Counted from the stretch's first letter, positions 1 through 9,051 are shown. The stretch: DNA of 64,000 nucleotides from Phytohabitans aurantiacus (GCF_027923225.1 NZ_BSDI01000027.1:22310-86309); one strand, 5' to 3'. Program-made: numbers and translations. The notes: a model not told the origin generated them from the sequence alone.

Positions 1-2156
1 TCGGGTCGGAGCCGGCGTTGGCGGCCTTCCTGGATCGCCTGGCTCGCGAGGCACCGGCCGAGGCGCGGATCGATCGGGTGGAGACCTCCCCGCTCGACGC
101 GGCGCCGCCCGCCGGCTTTGGCGTACGAACAAGCTCCGATGTGGACGGTGGCGGCCGGGAGTCGCCGCCGGACCTGGCGACCTGCGACGCCTGCCTGCGG
201 GAGCTTTTCGACCCGCTGGACCGGCGGTACCGGTACCCCTTCATCAACTGCACCGACTGCGGCCCGCGGGCGACCATCGTCGCGGATCTGCCCTACGACC
301 GGTCCCGCACCACGATGTCCGGCTTTCCGATGTGCCCCGCCTGCGCCGCTGAGTACCGCGACCCAGCCGACCGTCGCTTCCACGCCGAGCCGATCGCCTG
401 CCCGGCCTGCGGACCCCGCCTGTGCTGGCGTACCGTCGGCGGCGGGCCGATCGCCTACGGTGAGGACGCGCTCGCGGAGGCGGTCGCGATCGTCGACACC
501 GGCGGCGTGATCGCCGTCAAGGGCATCGGCGGGTACCAGATCGTCTGCGACGCCCAGAACGAGGCGGCCGTGGCACGGGTGCGGGCCGGGAAGTGCCGGC
601 CACGCAAGCCGTTGGCCGTCATGGTGCCCGATGTGGACGATGCCGCCCGGTTGGGGTTCCTCGGCGCGACCGAGGTCACGCTGTTGACCGGCACCGCCAG
701 GCCGATCGTGCTCGTCTGGCGCTGGGCGAACGCGCCCCTTGCGGACGGCGTGGCGCCGGCCCTCCCCGAGGTGGGTGTCTTCCTGCCCTACAGCCCGCTG
801 CACCACCTGCTGCTGCGGGAGCTGGGCCGTCCGCTGGTGGTGACCAGCGGCAACCGCGGCGGCGAGCCGATCGCGATCGACCCCGACACGGCCCGCGCCG
901 TGCTCGGCCCGCTGACCGACGGCATCCTCGACCACGACCGGCCGGTCCTGTCCCGGTACGACGACTCGGTGGCCCGCGTCGTCGCGGGCGCCCCTCGACT
1001 ACTGCGCCGTGCCCGGGGCTACGCTCCGGCCTCCCTTGCGCTGCCCGCACCCGCTCCTGAGCCGGTACTGGCCGTGGGCGCCCACCTCAAGCACACGGCG
1101 GCCCTCGCCGTCGGCGACCGGGCGGTGCTCGGCCCGCACACCGGCGACCTGGAGAGCGCCGAGACGTTCGCCGCCTTCGAGCAGGTCGTGACCCGCCTGG
1201 GCCGGTTGTGGGCGGTGCGGCCCCGGATCGCCGCCCACGACCCGCACCCCGGCTATCTGTCCACTCAGTACGCGACGGCGCGTTTCCCGAGGGGAGAGCG
1301 GGTGCCGGTGCAGCACCATCACGCGCACGTGGTGGCCACGGCGGCCGAGCACGGGGTGCGCGAGCCGTTTCTCGGCATCGCGTACGACGGGCTGGGGTAC
1401 GGCGACGACGGGACGCTGTGGGGCGGCGAGATCCTGCTGGCCACCTACACCGGATTCCGGCGGGTGGGCCGCTTCGGGCGTGCGCCGTTGCCCGGCGGCG
1501 CGGCGGCGGTCCGCCATCCGGCCAGGATGGCGCTGGGCTACCTGTACGGCGCGGAGGACCTGGGCGGCCAGGCGATCCCCGACGCCCTCGCCGCTGGGTT
1601 GCTGGGCCGGCTGGACGCTCGCGAGGTCGACGTGGTGCGCCGCATGGTGCGGCGCGGGCTCAACGCGCCACTCGTGTCTAGCGCGGGGCGGCTGTTCGAC
1701 GCGGTCGCCAGCCTGCTGGGCGTCGCCGACGACGCCGGGTACGAGGGCGAGGCGGCGATCCTGTTGGAGGCGGCGGCCGCGGGGCACGAAACGGTGGACG
1801 CGCTGCGCTGGCGGCTGGTCCACCGTGACGGTCTGTGGGTGTACGACCCGGCACCGACCATCGTGGACGCTCTGGAGCGGGCGGCCGGCGAGCCTGTGGG
1901 GATGGTCGCCGCCCGGTTCCACGCGGCGCTGGCCGAGGTGACCGTGGCGTTCGCCGAATCTGTCCAGTGTCCAACGAGGACGGTGTGTCTCGGCGGCGGC
2001 GTGTTCCAGAACCGGCGCCTGGCCGAGGCCGTGCTGGCGGGCCTGCGGGCGGCGGGGTTCGACGCGTACCTGGGCGAGCGCGTTCCGGTGAACGACGGCG
2101 GTATCAGCTACGGGCAGGCGGCGGTGGCCGCGGCCCGGCTGGCGGGGAAGGGGTGA
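1..2156 (+). CDS. hypF: Carbamoyltransferase HypF, 5'-truncated by window edge
   Basis: HypF makes the thiocarbamate on HypE that supplies the cyanide ligands of the [NiFe] active site. The reading frame is open to the window edge, and the residues before the first internal start (TTG at 18) fit the end of an acylphosphatase domain, so the true start lies upstream. Counting from codon 18, two CxxC-x18-CxxC zinc fingers are visible at C56/C59/C78/C81 and C106/C109/C128/C131. A YrdC-like domain follows, then a Kae1-like carbamoyltransferase domain with HHHAH, DGLGYGDDG and GGGVFQN motifs. It is followed after 6 bp by hypC. Identification is secure; only the N-terminus is missing. Confidence 0.96.
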   Translation, partial: GSEPALAAFLDRLAREAPAEARIDRVETSPLDAAPPAGFGVRTSSDVDGGGRESPPDLATCDACLRELFDPLDRRYRYPFINCTDCGPRATIVADLPYDRSRTTMSGFPMCPACAAEYRDPADRRFHAEPIACPACGPRLCWRTVGGGPIAYGEDALAEAVAIVDTGGVIAVKGIGGYQIVCDAQNEAAVARVRAGKCRPRKPLAVMVPDVDDAARLGFLGATEVTLLTGTARPIVLVWRWANAPLADGVAPALPEVGVFLPYSPLHHLLLRELGRPLVVTSGNRGGEPIAIDPDTARAVLGPLTDGILDHDRPVLSRYDDSVARVVAGAPRLLRRARGYAPASLALPAPAPEPVLAVGAHLKHTAALAVGDRAVLGPHTGDLESAETFAAFEQVVTRLGRLWAVRPRIAAHDPHPGYLSTQYATARFPRGERVPVQHHHAHVVATAAEHGVREPFLGIAYDGLGYGDDGTLWGGEILLATYTGFRRVGRFGRAPLPGGAAAVRHPARMALGYLYGAEDLGGQAIPDALAAGLLGRLDAREVDVVRRMVRRGLNAPLVSSAGRLFDAVASLLGVADDAGYEGEAAILLEAAAAGHETVDALRWRLVHRDGLWVYDPAPTIVDALERAAGEPVGMVAARFHAALAEVTVAFAESVQCPTRTVCLGGGVFQNRRLAEAVLAGLRAAGFDAYLGERVPVNDGGISYGQAAVAAARLAGKG

Positions 2157-2162
2157 GACGCG

Positions 2163-2423
2163 ATGTGCCTGGGTATCCCTGGCCGGATCGTGTCGGTGCA
2201 GGCACCTGACGAGCGGCCCGACCTGCGCACCGGGGTTGTGGACTTTGACGGCGTACGCCGAGAGGTGTGCCTGATCTATGCGCCCGAGGCGGGTGTCGGC
2301 GACTACGTGGTGGTGCACGTCGGTTTCGCGATCAGCCAGATCGATGAGCAGGAGGCGGCGCGCACCCTGGCCGTCATCCGTGCTAGCCCGGACGCGCTCG
2401 CGACCGAGCTGGGTACGCCATGA
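2163..2423 (+). CDS. hypC: Hydrogenase maturation chaperone HypC
   Basis: An 86-residue HypC/HupF chaperone that partners HypD when the Fe(CN)2CO group is assembled and then delivers it to the hydrogenase large-subunit precursor. The family N-terminus MCLGIPGRI is intact, including Cys2, the essential ligand after Met removal. Its ATG lies 6 bp after the hypF stop and its stop overlaps the hypD start as ATGA, so the genes are probably translationally coupled. Length is normal for the family. Confidence 0.96.
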   Translation: MCLGIPGRIVSVQAPDERPDLRTGVVDFDGVRREVCLIYAPEAGVGDYVVVHVGFAISQIDEQEAARTLAVIRASPDALATELGTP

Positions 2424-3532
2424 AATACCTCGACGAGTACCGCGATCCGGCGCTGGCCCGCCGGCTGCTGGACGAGCTACACGCGGTCGCCACCGCGCCG
2501 TGGACCATCATGGAGGTCTGCGGCGGGCAGACCCACACGATCGTGCGTCAGGGGATCGACGAGCTACTGCCAGCCGGCATCCGCATGATCCACGGCCCTG
2601 GCTGCCCGGTGTGCGTGACCCCGCTGGCCATGGTCGACAAGGCAGTGGCCATCGCGGCCCAGCCGGGCGTCATCTTCACCAGCTACGGCGACATGCTGCG
2701 AGTGCCGGGCTCCACAGGCGACCTGGTAGGCGTGAAGGCCCGCGGCGGCGACGTGCGGGTGGTGTACTCGCCGCTGGACGCGGTGCGCCTGGCGCGGGCC
2801 AACCCGGATCGGCAGGTGGTCTTCTTCGCGGTCGGCTTCGAGACCACGGCGCCGGCCAACGCGATGGCGGTGCTGCACGCCGCCACGACCGGCGTACCCA
2901 ACTTCAGCGTGCTGGTCAGCCACGTGCTGGTGCCACCGGCGATCACCGCGATCCTGGACGCGCCGGACAACGAGGTGCGCGGCTTCCTCGCCGCTGGGCA
3001 CGTGTGCGCGGTGATGGGTTTCACCGAGTACGAGCCGATCGCCGCGAAGTACCGGGTGCCGATCGTCGTGACCGGCTTCGAGCCGCTCGACCTGATCGAG
3101 GGGATCCTGATGACGGTCCGGCAGTTGGAAGAGGGGCGCGCCGAGGTGGAGAACCAGTACGCCCGCGCGGTGCGCCGCTCCGGCAACGGCACCGCGCAGG
3201 CCGCGATCCGGCGGGTTTTTACGATCTCCGCGCGCACCTGGCGGGGGATCGGCGAGATCCCCGCCAGCGGCCTGGCCCTGGCCCCCGAGTTCGCGGCCTT
3301 CGACGCCGAGCGGCGCTTCGCCGTGGCCGAGCTGAATGCCAGCGAGCATCCGGCCTGCATCGCTGGCCAGATCCTGCGCGGCACCCGGCTGCCGACCGAC
3401 TGCGCCGCCTACGGCACCGCCTGTACGCCTCGCACACCGCTGGGGGCGCCGATGGTGTCCGCCGAAGGCACGTGCGCCGCCTTCTACGGCGCGGGCCGTC
3501 GCGCGCCGCTGCCGGTATTGGAGGAGCGATGA
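2420..3532 (+). CDS. hypD: Hydrogenase Fe-CN-CO assembly protein HypD
   Basis: HypD is the scaffold, carrying a [4Fe-4S] cluster, on which the Fe(CN)2CO moiety of [NiFe] hydrogenases is built. The 370-residue protein shows the family signatures CGGQTH (C34) and GPGCPVC (C62, C65), and a cysteine-rich C-terminal region consistent with the cluster ligands. It overlaps hypC at its start and hypE at its stop by four bases each. The likely client in this window is the hydrogenase at 26.3-28.3 kb. Confidence 0.96.
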   Translation: MKYLDEYRDPALARRLLDELHAVATAPWTIMEVCGGQTHTIVRQGIDELLPAGIRMIHGPGCPVCVTPLAMVDKAVAIAAQPGVIFTSYGDMLRVPGSTGDLVGVKARGGDVRVVYSPLDAVRLARANPDRQVVFFAVGFETTAPANAMAVLHAATTGVPNFSVLVSHVLVPPAITAILDAPDNEVRGFLAAGHVCAVMGFTEYEPIAAKYRVPIVVTGFEPLDLIEGILMTVRQLEEGRAEVENQYARAVRRSGNGTAQAAIRRVFTISARTWRGIGEIPASGLALAPEFAAFDAERRFAVAELNASEHPACIAGQILRGTRLPTDCAAYGTACTPRTPLGAPMVSAEGTCAAFYGAGRRAPLPVLEER

Positions 3533-4569
3533 TGGACATCACCTGCCCGATGCCGCGGGTCGAGACCGAGCGGGTGCTGCTGGGTCACGGCTCCGGCGGC
3601 CAGCTCATGGCCGAACTGCTCGGCAAGGTCATCACACCGGGTCTGGTCGCGCCGGGCCCGGCAGAGGACGCGGCCGTGGTGCCGTTCGAGGGTGGCGGTC
3701 AGGCGGTGCTGTCCACCGACGGCTTCGTGGTCACCCCGCGGTTCTTCCCCGGTGGCGACATTGGTTCGCTCGCCGTGCACGGCACGGTCAACGACCTCGC
3801 GATGCGGGGAGCGGCGCCGGTCGCGCTGTGCCTCGCGTACGTGCTGGAGGAGGGCTTGCCGATCGAGGAGCTGGCCCGGATCACCGCGTCCGTCGCGGCC
3901 GCGGCAGTCGCGGTCGGCGTACCGGTGGTATGCGGCGACACCAAGGTCGTTGGTCGAGGCGCCGCCGACGGCCTGTACGTGACCACGACCGGGCTGGGCG
4001 TGCTGCTACCTGGCGCCACCGTCTCGGCCGCCCGGGGCCGGCCGGGTGACGTGGTGCTTCTGTCCGGGCCGATCGGGTTGCACGGCACCGCGATCCTGTC
4101 CGCCCGCGAAGACCTCGGCTTCGAGGCGGAGATCGCCTCCGACAGCCAGCCGCTGCACCGTCTCGTGGCGCGGATGATCGCCGCGGGCGGGTCGGGTGTG
4201 CACGCGCTGCGCGACCCGACGCGCGGCGGGCTGGCCAGTGCGCTCAACGAGCTCGCCGCCGCCAGCGGCATCGCCATCGAGATCAGCGAACCGGCATTGC
4301 CGGTCCCGCAGCCGGTGGCAGCGGCCTGCGAGCTGCTCGGCCTGGACCCCCTGCACGTAGCCAACGAGGGATGCCTGGTGGCCCTCGTCGCCCCGGAGGC
4401 CGCCGACGCCGTGCTGGCCGCGATGCGGGCGGGCCCCGAAGGCGCCGGGGCGCGGCAGATCGGCACGGTGGCAGCCGACCCCGCCGGCCGGGTTACCGCG
4501 CGGACCCTGGTCGGGTCCACGCGGATCGTCGACATGCTTGTCGGCGAGCAGTTGCCCCGGATCTGCTGA
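3529..4569 (+). CDS. hypE: Carbamoyl dehydratase HypE
   Basis: HypE is carbamoylated by HypF on its C-terminal cysteine and dehydrates the group to a thiocyanate, which passes to HypC-HypD. The 346-residue protein has the AIR-synthase-like fold signatures (LGHGSGG, DPTRGG) and ends in PRIC, the diagnostic C-terminal cysteine. The start is taken at the ATG overlapping the hypD stop (ATGATGG). hypA and hypB are not in the window, so nickel insertion must be encoded elsewhere, possibly upstream. Confidence 0.95.
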   Translation: MMDITCPMPRVETERVLLGHGSGGQLMAELLGKVITPGLVAPGPAEDAAVVPFEGGGQAVLSTDGFVVTPRFFPGGDIGSLAVHGTVNDLAMRGAAPVALCLAYVLEEGLPIEELARITASVAAAAVAVGVPVVCGDTKVVGRGAADGLYVTTTGLGVLLPGATVSAARGRPGDVVLLSGPIGLHGTAILSAREDLGFEAEIASDSQPLHRLVARMIAAGGSGVHALRDPTRGGLASALNELAAASGIAIEISEPALPVPQPVAAACELLGLDPLHVANEGCLVALVAPEAADAVLAAMRAGPEGAGARQIGTVAADPAGRVTARTLVGSTRIVDMLVGEQLPRIC

Positions 4570-4729
4570 CCCATCACTGGCCCCGTCCCCGCGACGACTA
4601 CGCGGAGCTGGCCGTGACCACCAGTTCGGTGACGCGGGCGTTGTCGGGAAACCCGCCTCTCAGCGTCGGGCGGACGCGTACCACCACACACGGCCGAGTG
4701 ACCCATCTGTCTAGGTCGATAGCCTTGTG

Positions 4730-4743
4730 AGGCGAAAGGTCCT
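4730..4743. promoter_or_regulatory. Weak DevR/DosR-like box upstream of CBS gene
   Basis: AGGCGAAAGGTCCT matches the reverse complement of the window's recurrent GGGACCTTTGGCCC box at 11 of 14 positions. It lies about 80 bp before the CBS protein start, in the 254-bp gap after hypE. It is weaker than the other sites and is called mainly by position. Confidence 0.4.
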
Positions 4744-4823
4744 GCGAAGCCAGGTCATGCGGCCCTCGTCGAGGTGTGCCTCCGCCACCATCCTGAGGGT
4801 GGAGACGTGGTATCGGAGGAGTC

Positions 4824-5264
4824 ATGAAGGCCGTCTACATCGCACCACGGCAGCCGCTGATCAGCAGTGCGGAAGGGCTCGCGAGGCGCCCAGTCAACGA
4901 GATCATGAGCCAGCCGGTGGCCTGCGTATCCACCGGCACACCGCTCGGTGAGGCATTGCGGGCGATGGTGCGCCTTCGCCACCGCCACCTCGTGGTCGTC
5001 GACGATGACGAGCGCTGTGTCGGTGTGCTGAGCGACCGCGCCATCGCGGCGGCCTGGGCTCACGATCCGACCTCGCTGGACCGCGAGAAGGCCGGCGGGA
5101 TGTTGCCGGTGGTCTCGCCGACCGTCGGGCAGCACGCCCGGGTGCTGGACGCCGCGCGGATGATGCGTGACACCGGCACCGACGCGGTTGTAATCGCGGA
5201 CGAGGCCGGTGCGCCGATCGGCATCGTGACGGGGACCGACCTGGTGGGCCTGCTGGCCCGTTGA
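4824..5264 (+). CDS. Tandem CBS-domain protein
   Basis: A 146-residue protein made almost entirely of two CBS motifs (roughly residues 25-80 and 90-145), which form a Bateman module that usually binds adenine nucleotides. No catalytic domain is attached, as in the small CBS proteins of mycobacterial DosR regulons. A GGAGGAG ribosome binding site lies just before the ATG. The C-terminal GIVTGTDLVGLL is a typical CBS end. The ligand is not identifiable from sequence. Two strong hairpins follow immediately. Confidence 0.85.
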   Translation: MKAVYIAPRQPLISSAEGLARRPVNEIMSQPVACVSTGTPLGEALRAMVRLRHRHLVVVDDDERCVGVLSDRAIAAAWAHDPTSLDREKAGGMLPVVSPTVGQHARVLDAARMMRDTGTDAVVIADEAGAPIGIVTGTDLVGLLAR

Positions 5265-5293
5265 AAGGGCGCCCACTGCGGCGGGCGCCCTTT
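5264..5293. terminator. Intrinsic terminator hairpin
   Basis: AAAGGGCGCCC and GGGCGCCCTTT form a perfect 11-bp stem with an 8-nt loop, starting on the last base of the CBS stop codon and ending in TTT. It separates the convergent CBS and universal stress genes and can act in both directions. Confidence 0.85.
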
Positions 5294-5294
5294 G

Positions 5295-5328
5295 GCCCGC
5301 TGGCGCCGGATGGGCGGCGCCAGCGGGC
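5295..5328. terminator. Second terminator hairpin for the convergent gene
   Basis: GCCCGCTGGCGCC and GGCGCCAGCGGGC form a perfect 13-bp stem around an 8-nt loop, only 8 bp before the end of the minus-strand universal stress gene. Back-to-back hairpins suggest strong insulation between the two transcripts. Confidence 0.75.
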
Positions 5329-5336
5329 GTCATCTC

Positions 5337-6218
5337 TCACGCGGGCGGTGAGGGCAGTTCCCGCACGACGATGACGGGGCAGTGCGCGTGGTGGATCAAC
5401 TGGCCGCCAACTGAGCCGAGCAAGAGGCCACGGAAGCCACCCCTGCCGCGCGAGCCAACCGCGACCAGGGCGGCGCCCCGGGTGGCCTCGACCATGACGT
5501 GGCCTGGCGTGTCCGCGACCACCTCCAGGTTCACGGGTACCGTCGGGTACTTGTCCCGCCAGCCGGCCAGCATCTCGTCCAGCGCGCTGTGCTCGGCGAC
5601 CGTGATCTCCTCCGGGTCGAATCCTTCCGGCGGCCGCCACCGCGGCGTGGGCAGGGTGTAGGCGTGCACTACGCGCAGCGGGACGCCGCGAGCCGCAGCT
5701 TGGGCGAAGGCGTACTCGACAGCTAGCAGCGAACAGTCTGAGCCGTCGGTACCCACGACGACAGGAGCCACGGGATCCATCGCCACGTCACCGCGTATCA
5801 CCGCGACCGGGCAGTGCGCGTGCGCCGCCACCGTGACGCTGGTCGACCCGATGAGCAGCCCGAGGAAGCCACCGTGCCCGCGGTTGCCGAGCACCACCAG
5901 CCGGGCGTGCCGCGACCGCTGTTCAAGCATCGCCGCCGCGGACCCGACCTCCACCGTGCCGGTAACCGACGCTTCGGGCCGTGCCGAGAGGATCTCGGCC
6001 ACCGCCGTGTCCACCATGCGCTTGGCGTCCTCCCGGGCCGCCCGGTCGGGCCAACTCCCCGGTCCGGGCGCGATCGGGCCGGCCACCGCCTGCCACTCGA
6101 ACGCGTACAGCAGCTCGAGCGGCGCGCCGCTGCGGGCCGCCTCGTCCGCGGCCCAGCGCAGTGCCGCCGTGGCGCCTTCGGAACCGTCAAAGCCGACGAG
6201 GATGGGATAGCTGCTCAT
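5337..6218 (-). CDS. Tandem-domain universal stress protein (UspA family)
   Basis: A protein of about 293 residues with two UspA domains in tandem. Each starts with a VGxDGS strand (GFDGSEG, GTDGSDC) and ends with the ATP-loop motif GxxGxGGFxGLLxGS. Duplicated Usp proteins of this type are abundant in the mycobacterial DosR regulon and bind ATP. The start is placed at the second of two adjacent ATGs (6218), which is better spaced from GGAGAG than the one at 6221. A much longer frame exists upstream but has no ribosome binding site. A perfect DevR-type box lies in the shared divergent region. Confidence 0.92.
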   Translation of the reverse strand: MSSYPILVGFDGSEGATAALRWAADEAARSGAPLELLYAFEWQAVAGPIAPGPGSWPDRAAREDAKRMVDTAVAEILSARPEASVTGTVEVGSAAAMLEQRSRHARLVVLGNRGHGGFLGLLIGSTSVTVAAHAHCPVAVIRGDVAMDPVAPVVVGTDGSDCSLLAVEYAFAQAAARGVPLRVVHAYTLPTPRWRPPEGFDPEEITVAEHSALDEMLAGWRDKYPTVPVNLEVVADTPGHVMVEATRGAALVAVGSRGRGGFRGLLLGSVGGQLIHHAHCPVIVVRELPSPPA

Positions 6219-6611
6219 CATCTCTCCAATGTGGTCAATGCGCCGCGATGTCCCGGCGCTCGAAGATCGGCCGCGCGGCCGCGACGCAGGCAGCGGCGCC
6301 GGCCGGTCGCCGCGCCGGCAAGCGAGCGCCAGCCAGCCGTACTCCAGGCTCAGTAGCACCATGGCCAGGCAGGCGCCCGCGACGTCGCCAGCTTGCAGTC
6401 CTGGCCAGCGCGAACGTCCTGATGACGGCCTTCATGCCCGCAACGTAACGCGCGAGGCGCCGGACGGGCAGGGCCGATGGTCACTGGTGAGCCGGACCTT
6501 CGCCGCCTTGGGACCTAGGTCCCTACAGCACGTACCGTGCGGCTCTGCTCCGCGCTCCGGCGCCTGCCTAACGTCGACCGTGTAATGACGGGAAGGGCCA
6601 AGGAGGCCGCC
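6219..6611. other. Divergent intergenic region, 393 bp, no certain gene
   Basis: This region between two divergent universal stress genes contains the palindromic box at 6510-6523. On the minus strand about 6320-6435 there is a short ATG-initiated frame, and after a frame change a hydrophobic stretch (AGACLAMVLLSLEYGWLALA). It could be the remnant of a small membrane protein, but no ribosome binding site is visible and no gene is called. Confidence 0.5.
6510..6523. promoter_or_regulatory. DevR/DosR-type box, perfect palindrome
   Basis: GGGACCTAGGTCCC is a perfect 14-bp palindrome flanked by TTG and TA, closely matching the core of the known mycobacterial DosR consensus (TTSGGGACTWWAGTCCCSAA). 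It lies between two divergent universal stress genes and could serve both. For the plus-strand gene it is centred about 95 bp before the start codon. Confidence 0.85.
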
Positions 6612-7121
6612 ATGCGTCGTGAACAACCAGGCCGGGTTATCGTCGGGATCGACGGTTCCGTGGTGGGCCTCCGGGCGCTGCGGCTGGCCGTCGCCGAGGC
6701 GCGGCGCCGCGGGGCTTCCCTGCACGCGGTGCGCGGGTTGAACATCGACACCAAGTGGTACGCGGGATATGGCAGCCCGCACGAGGAGTGCAAGCGAGAG
6801 GGTGCTGAGACGATCCGGGCGACCTTCACCGCCACGCTCGGCGGCGTGCCGGAGGATATCGAGGTCGTCTGCGAGACCATCGTCGCGCCACCCTGGCGGG
6901 CCCTGGTCGACTACGCCAACCGCGACGCGGACGTGCTGTTCGTGGGCACACGACAGCGCGGTTGGCTGCGGCGGATGTTCCGCCGCTCGGTCGCGCGCTA
7001 CTGCGTCGCGCACGCCTATTGCCCCGTTGTCGTGGTGCCGCCAAACACCTTTGCCCGGACGGCATCAAGCCGTGATCTCGTCCGCGCGCTCCGCCGGGAC
7101 CTGGCCGGACTGGGTGGGTGA
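6612..7121 (+). CDS. Single-domain universal stress protein
   Basis: A 169-residue UspA-family protein with one domain: GIDGSVVGLRALRLAV at the N-terminus and a degenerate ATP loop near the C-terminus (GTRQRGWLRRMFRRSV in place of GxxGxGGxxxxxxGS), so nucleotide binding is doubtful. The start at 6612 follows AGGAGG with a 5-nt gap and is preferred over upstream in-frame codons. The downstream STAS-like gene follows closely and is probably cotranscribed from the box at 6510. Confidence 0.85.
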   Translation: MRREQPGRVIVGIDGSVVGLRALRLAVAEARRRGASLHAVRGLNIDTKWYAGYGSPHEECKREGAETIRATFTATLGGVPEDIEVVCETIVAPPWRALVDYANRDADVLFVGTRQRGWLRRMFRRSVARYCVAHAYCPVVVVPPNTFARTASSRDLVRALRRDLAGLGG

Positions 7122-7126
7122 GGGCG

Positions 7127-7390
7127 ATGCGTACCCTGACCGGAGACCTGACCGTGAGCTACGCGGTCCGGGGCAAGACGACCGTTGCGACGGTCGGCGG
7201 AACTGTGGACGACGAGGGACGCCGGCTGCTCACCGAGGGGCTGGAAGCCGCCCTCGGGCTGCGCGGGCGGGGGCCGATCGTCGTTGACGTCAGCGCGGTG
7301 CTGGTACTTGAGCCCGCTACGATGCTGTGCATCGCGGCGGTGGCGCGAGAAGCCGCCAAAGCCGGCCGCGACGTCAGCGTCCGGATCTGA
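7127..7390 (+). CDS. STAS-like small protein
   Basis: An 87-residue protein with the strand-helix pattern of a STAS/anti-anti-sigma domain (TVATVGGTVDDEGRRLL, then IVVDVSAVLVLEPATM). The ATG at 7127 is preceded by GAGGGCG; a GTG at 7118 overlapping the previous stop is an alternative start. The usual phosphorylatable serine or threonine of SpoIIAA-type proteins is not obvious, so a regulatory role is inferred only from the fold pattern. STAS-like proteins also occur in some mycobacterial DosR loci. Confidence 0.55.
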   Translation: MRTLTGDLTVSYAVRGKTTVATVGGTVDDEGRRLLTEGLEAALGLRGRGPIVVDVSAVLVLEPATMLCIAAVAREAAKAGRDVSVRI

Positions 7391-7419
7391 GCGATCCCGC
7401 TCACGCGGTTGGCTACGAT

Positions 7420-7620
7420 CCAGCCCCGCCCTGCCTTGATCTCCTTGGCAACGCGGCGTGCCCAGGCGCGGACCCGGCCGGGATCGCGGAAGTCGCCGCC
7501 CTGGCCTTCCCCAGCGAGCCGGCGCCCCAGGTCCACGTGCCAGCCGGTCGCGTACACGGCGCCGCCGAGGACCAAAGCCTCGTACCCTGTCACGTCATCG
7601 TCGACGTCGGCGACGGGCCA
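7420..7620 (-). pseudogene. Remnant of flavodoxin-domain protein
   Basis: The minus strand reads YEALVLGGAVYATGWHVDL, followed after a few residues by GGDFRDPGRVRAWARRVAKE. The first piece matches the middle, and the second the extreme C-terminus, of the flavodoxin/HemG-like proteins common beside actinobacterial hypoxia genes. The N-terminal FMN-binding strand and the central region are missing and there is no proper start. I read this as an internally deleted pseudogene. Confidence 0.5.
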
Positions 7621-7662
7621 TCTCCCCGCCGCCTGTGGTCGCTTGCGGGCCGATCCGCGGCG

Positions 7663-8286
7663 TCAGCCGCCGAACAGCGCGGCGCCATATTTCAGCACCA
7701 CGGCCAGGGTCACGACCAGCAGCCAGATGGTGACGGCGATGGCGTCGAGGTCGGCGGCGATGGCGGATTTCAGTGCCGCACTGACCCGCGGGGGCAGGAA
7801 CAGGTTGCTGTCGCGGATGTTCACGCGGGTCAGCGTTGCGAACACCAGTGTCGTCGAGACGGTGACCAACAGGCACCACGGGCACAGCGCGCCGATGTTG
7901 AACATGGCCTGGTAGAACAGCCAGTACGCGAAGGCGACGCCCAGCGTGTAAGCGACCTGCGCGCTGAACATGAACCAGCGGGGGAAACGGACGCCGCCCA
8001 AGCTCGCCACCGCGATGGTGATGACGACGGGCTCGGCGACCAGCCCCAGGAAGGCGTTCGGGAAGCCGAACAGCTCGGCCTGCCAGGTACTGCCGACGGC
8101 GCCGCAACTGATGACCGCGTTGATGTCGCAGGACAGATCGGCGTCAGGATCCTGCGCCAGGCGCAGCGCGTCGACCGAGAGGACGAACGACGCGAGCAGG
8201 CTCAGGCAAGCGGAGAACAGCATCGTTCCGAAGATCCACTTGTCGGAGTGGCGGATTCGCCGGGCCCGGGCGGCCAGCTGGGTCAC
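7663..8286 (-). CDS. Vitamin K epoxide reductase (VKOR) family membrane protein
   Basis: A 207-residue polytopic membrane protein with the bacterial VKOR pattern: an SCDINAVISCGAV loop with two shuttle cysteines and a membrane-embedded CPWC redox motif, in about five hydrophobic segments. VKOR proteins reoxidise DsbA-like partners using quinone, so this is the likely membrane half of an extracytoplasmic disulfide-forming pair. Its GTG start overlaps the stop of the DsbA-like gene, indicating coupling. That partner appears frameshifted in this sequence. Confidence 0.88.
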   Translation of the reverse strand: MTQLAARARRIRHSDKWIFGTMLFSACLSLLASFVLSVDALRLAQDPDADLSCDINAVISCGAVGSTWQAELFGFPNAFLGLVAEPVVITIAVASLGGVRFPRWFMFSAQVAYTLGVAFAYWLFYQAMFNIGALCPWCLLVTVSTTLVFATLTRVNIRDSNLFLPPRVSAALKSAIAADLDAIAVTIWLLVVTLAVVLKYGAALFGG

Positions 8287-9051
8287 GGCTGGCCCTTCGC
8301 CGCCGTCACGGCCTGGGTCAGCGGACCGGCCGTGTAGAGGTAGCCCCGGAACACCGCACCGTTGATCTTCACGGTGGGTGTGCCTGTTACACCGGTGTCG
8401 AATACGGCGCCGGTCGATGCCGTGACCCAGGGCTCGAAGGTCAGCTCCGGGAACCGCGCGACCACCTCAGGTGGGACACCCGCGTCGCTGGCGAGCTTGG
8501 CGATCTCGTCATCGGACAGGCCATCCGTACCCTCCGCGGGCTGGTCGGCGAAGAGCGCGGCGCTGAAGGCCAGGACCTTGTCCGGGGCTCCATCGGCGAC
8601 CGTGGCAACCGCGTTCGCGGCACGGGTCGAGTACCTGGTGCCTTGCGACATCTTGTCCAGGAAGGACAACGTTATACAGTTCGATGTGGACAGTGCCGTC
8701 GGCGACCATCCGATCGATCTCAGCGCGGTTCGCGTTTTCGAATCGCCCGCAGAACGGGCACATGTAGTCAAGGTAGATTTCGAGCCTTACGGACGCCGTG
8801 GCCTTGCCAAGGGCGAGGGCGCCGCAGGCGGTGGCGATCGCCGGCGTGACCAGTGGTTTCCCCGTGGACGCGCTCTCCTTGTGGTTGCTCCCGGCGGCGT
8901 TGAGGAGAGCGACCACGATCGCGATAACCAGGCCGATGATTACGAGCCCACCGGCGGAGCCAATGATCCGGTTACGCCTTCTCGTCCGTCGCTGGACGGC
9001 TTCCCGAGCGATGCGTCGCTCGCGGGCCGTCTCTCGTGCCTGCTTTCCCAC
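8283..9051 (-). pseudogene. DsbA-like membrane-anchored thioredoxin-fold protein, frameshifted
   Basis: The first part encodes a basic cytoplasmic head, one transmembrane helix (GGLVIIGLVIAIVVALL) and a thioredoxin-fold start with the catalytic CPFC motif (DYMCPFCGRFENAN). Homology then leaves this frame near 8666-8680 and resumes in the next one as SFLDKMSQGTRYSTRAANAV, running to the stop at 8283 with the cis-Pro loop TGVTGTPTVKING. The two halves together make a normal family member, so one indel in a short AAC/GTT-rich stretch breaks the gene. It may be a real mutation or a sequence error. The start is probably GTG at 9051 or 9057. Confidence 0.75.

Noticed and set aside
999..2318. A 439-codon frame antisense to hypF and hypC
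   Set aside because: It is generated by high-GC codon structure of the sense genes; no homology, no ribosome binding site, and the sense genes are certain.
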